NCBI GenBank assembly: GCA_020861055.1
Contig: JAJBTD010000142.1
Location: 1-6,681, forward strand
Length of the DNA: 6,681 nt
From: Clostridiales bacterium
Lineage (GTDB): Bacteria > Bacillota > Clostridia > Oscillospirales > Oscillospiraceae
Direction of reading: 5' to 3'
Positions 6,261 through 6,681 of the stretch are shown here, one piece after another; the stretch's first letter is position 1, and each line of letters starts with the position of its first letter. Position numbers and translations under genes: made by a program. The notes below the pieces were generated by a model, which saw nothing but the letters and a program-made list of their open reading frames with translations, searched no databases and was not told the DNA's origin.

Positions 6261-6681
6261 ATGAAAAAAGCAAGGATGGGAATTTCCATGCTGATACTAC
6301 TGGCAGCGCTATTGCTCACGCTTGGCTCTCCTGCCCTAGCATCTACCGCATCAATAACATATTATGCCGACGCATCTGCATCAGACGGTGAGTCAACCGC
6401 ATACCGTTATGTCAAAATCGGCAGCAGCACAGTCGCCTATACCTCCCACATTTACAATCAGCATACGGATTTCAAAGAGGGCTCAACGATTGGCGGCGGA
6501 AGCTATCAGAATGGCCGAAACAGCGGATGCGGCTATTGTGTGCTCGCAATCGCGTATAATCTGCTCGGCTATCAGCTGGATGGAGCAGATCTCGCTGCCT
6601 TGAGCTACGATACGGCGCGGAACAATCTGGTGACGGCAGAAGGGGCCAGTCTGGGGTACAGGGACGGGTCATACCGAAAAC
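6261..6681 (+). CDS. Secreted protein, possible C39-like cysteine peptidase, 3' end outside window
   Basis: Only the first 140 codons are present; the frame is open to the window edge. The start is supported by AAAGGAG (6249-6255) five bases upstream of the ATG. The N-terminus is a typical Sec signal peptide: MKKAR, a long hydrophobic core, and SPALA with likely cleavage after residue 27. There is no lipobox, so the mature protein is probably released or wall-associated. Residues 82-103 contain YQNGRNSGCGYCVLAIAY, with Gln83, Cys90 and Cys93. This resembles the active-site helix of C39-like (peptidase_C39_2) proteins, where SGCG is followed by a hydrophobic helix and a Gln lies a few residues upstream. 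The catalytic His and Asp would lie beyond the window, so peptidase activity is unproven. Codon use is less G/C-biased than in the topoisomerase genes, which suggests separate acquisition. Confidence 0.75.
   Translation, partial: MKKARMGISMLILLAALLLTLGSPALASTASITYYADASASDGESTAYRYVKIGSSTVAYTSHIYNQHTDFKEGSTIGGGSYQNGRNSGCGYCVLAIAYNLLGYQLDGADLAALSYDTARNNLVTAEGASLGYRDGSYRK

Overview
The window looks like a chromosomal segment of a GC-rich gut Clostridium, probably an Oscillospiraceae-type organism (Flavonifractor/Pseudoflavonifractor-like). Two things suggest this. The first three genes use strongly G/C-ending codons behind classical Firmicutes ribosome binding sites. The topoisomerase pair also has the motif pattern I recognise from the divergent second type IIA topoisomerase of Clostridia. 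The taxonomic call is inference; no rRNA or other marker gene is present.

Region 1 (1-4374) is a promoter followed by a two-gene type IIA topoisomerase operon. The first gene is a GyrB/ParE-like ATPase-TOPRIM subunit of 661 aa. The second is a GyrA/ParC-like breakage-reunion subunit of 739 aa with a short C-terminal beta-pinwheel and no GyrA box. Together they would form an A2B2 enzyme, most likely the topoisomerase IV-type decatenase. Several normally invariant motif positions are changed, including the quinolone-contact serine (Ala here) and the DNA-wedge isoleucine (Phe here).

Region 2 (4405-5604) is a lipoprotein gene only 30 bases downstream, probably read from the same transcript. It ends in a transglutaminase-like fold that keeps His and Asp of the catalytic triad but has Ser where the nucleophilic Cys is expected, then a very acidic tail. 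A strong intrinsic terminator at 5701-5745 closes the unit.

Region 3 (5746-6681) has visibly lower G+C and different codon use. It holds the wreck of a serine recombinase gene (start and end kept, catalytic core deleted, halves out of frame). It then has a near-consensus extended -10 promoter and the first 140 codons of a secreted protein with a Sec signal peptide and a Cys motif resembling C39-like papain-fold peptidases. That gene runs off the window. This part looks like accessory DNA joined to the conserved topoisomerase locus.

No tRNA, rRNA, CRISPR array, complete insertion sequence or replication origin was seen. The most notable items are the substituted active-site positions in the topoisomerase and in the transglutaminase-like lipoprotein, and the recombinase remnant at the composition boundary.
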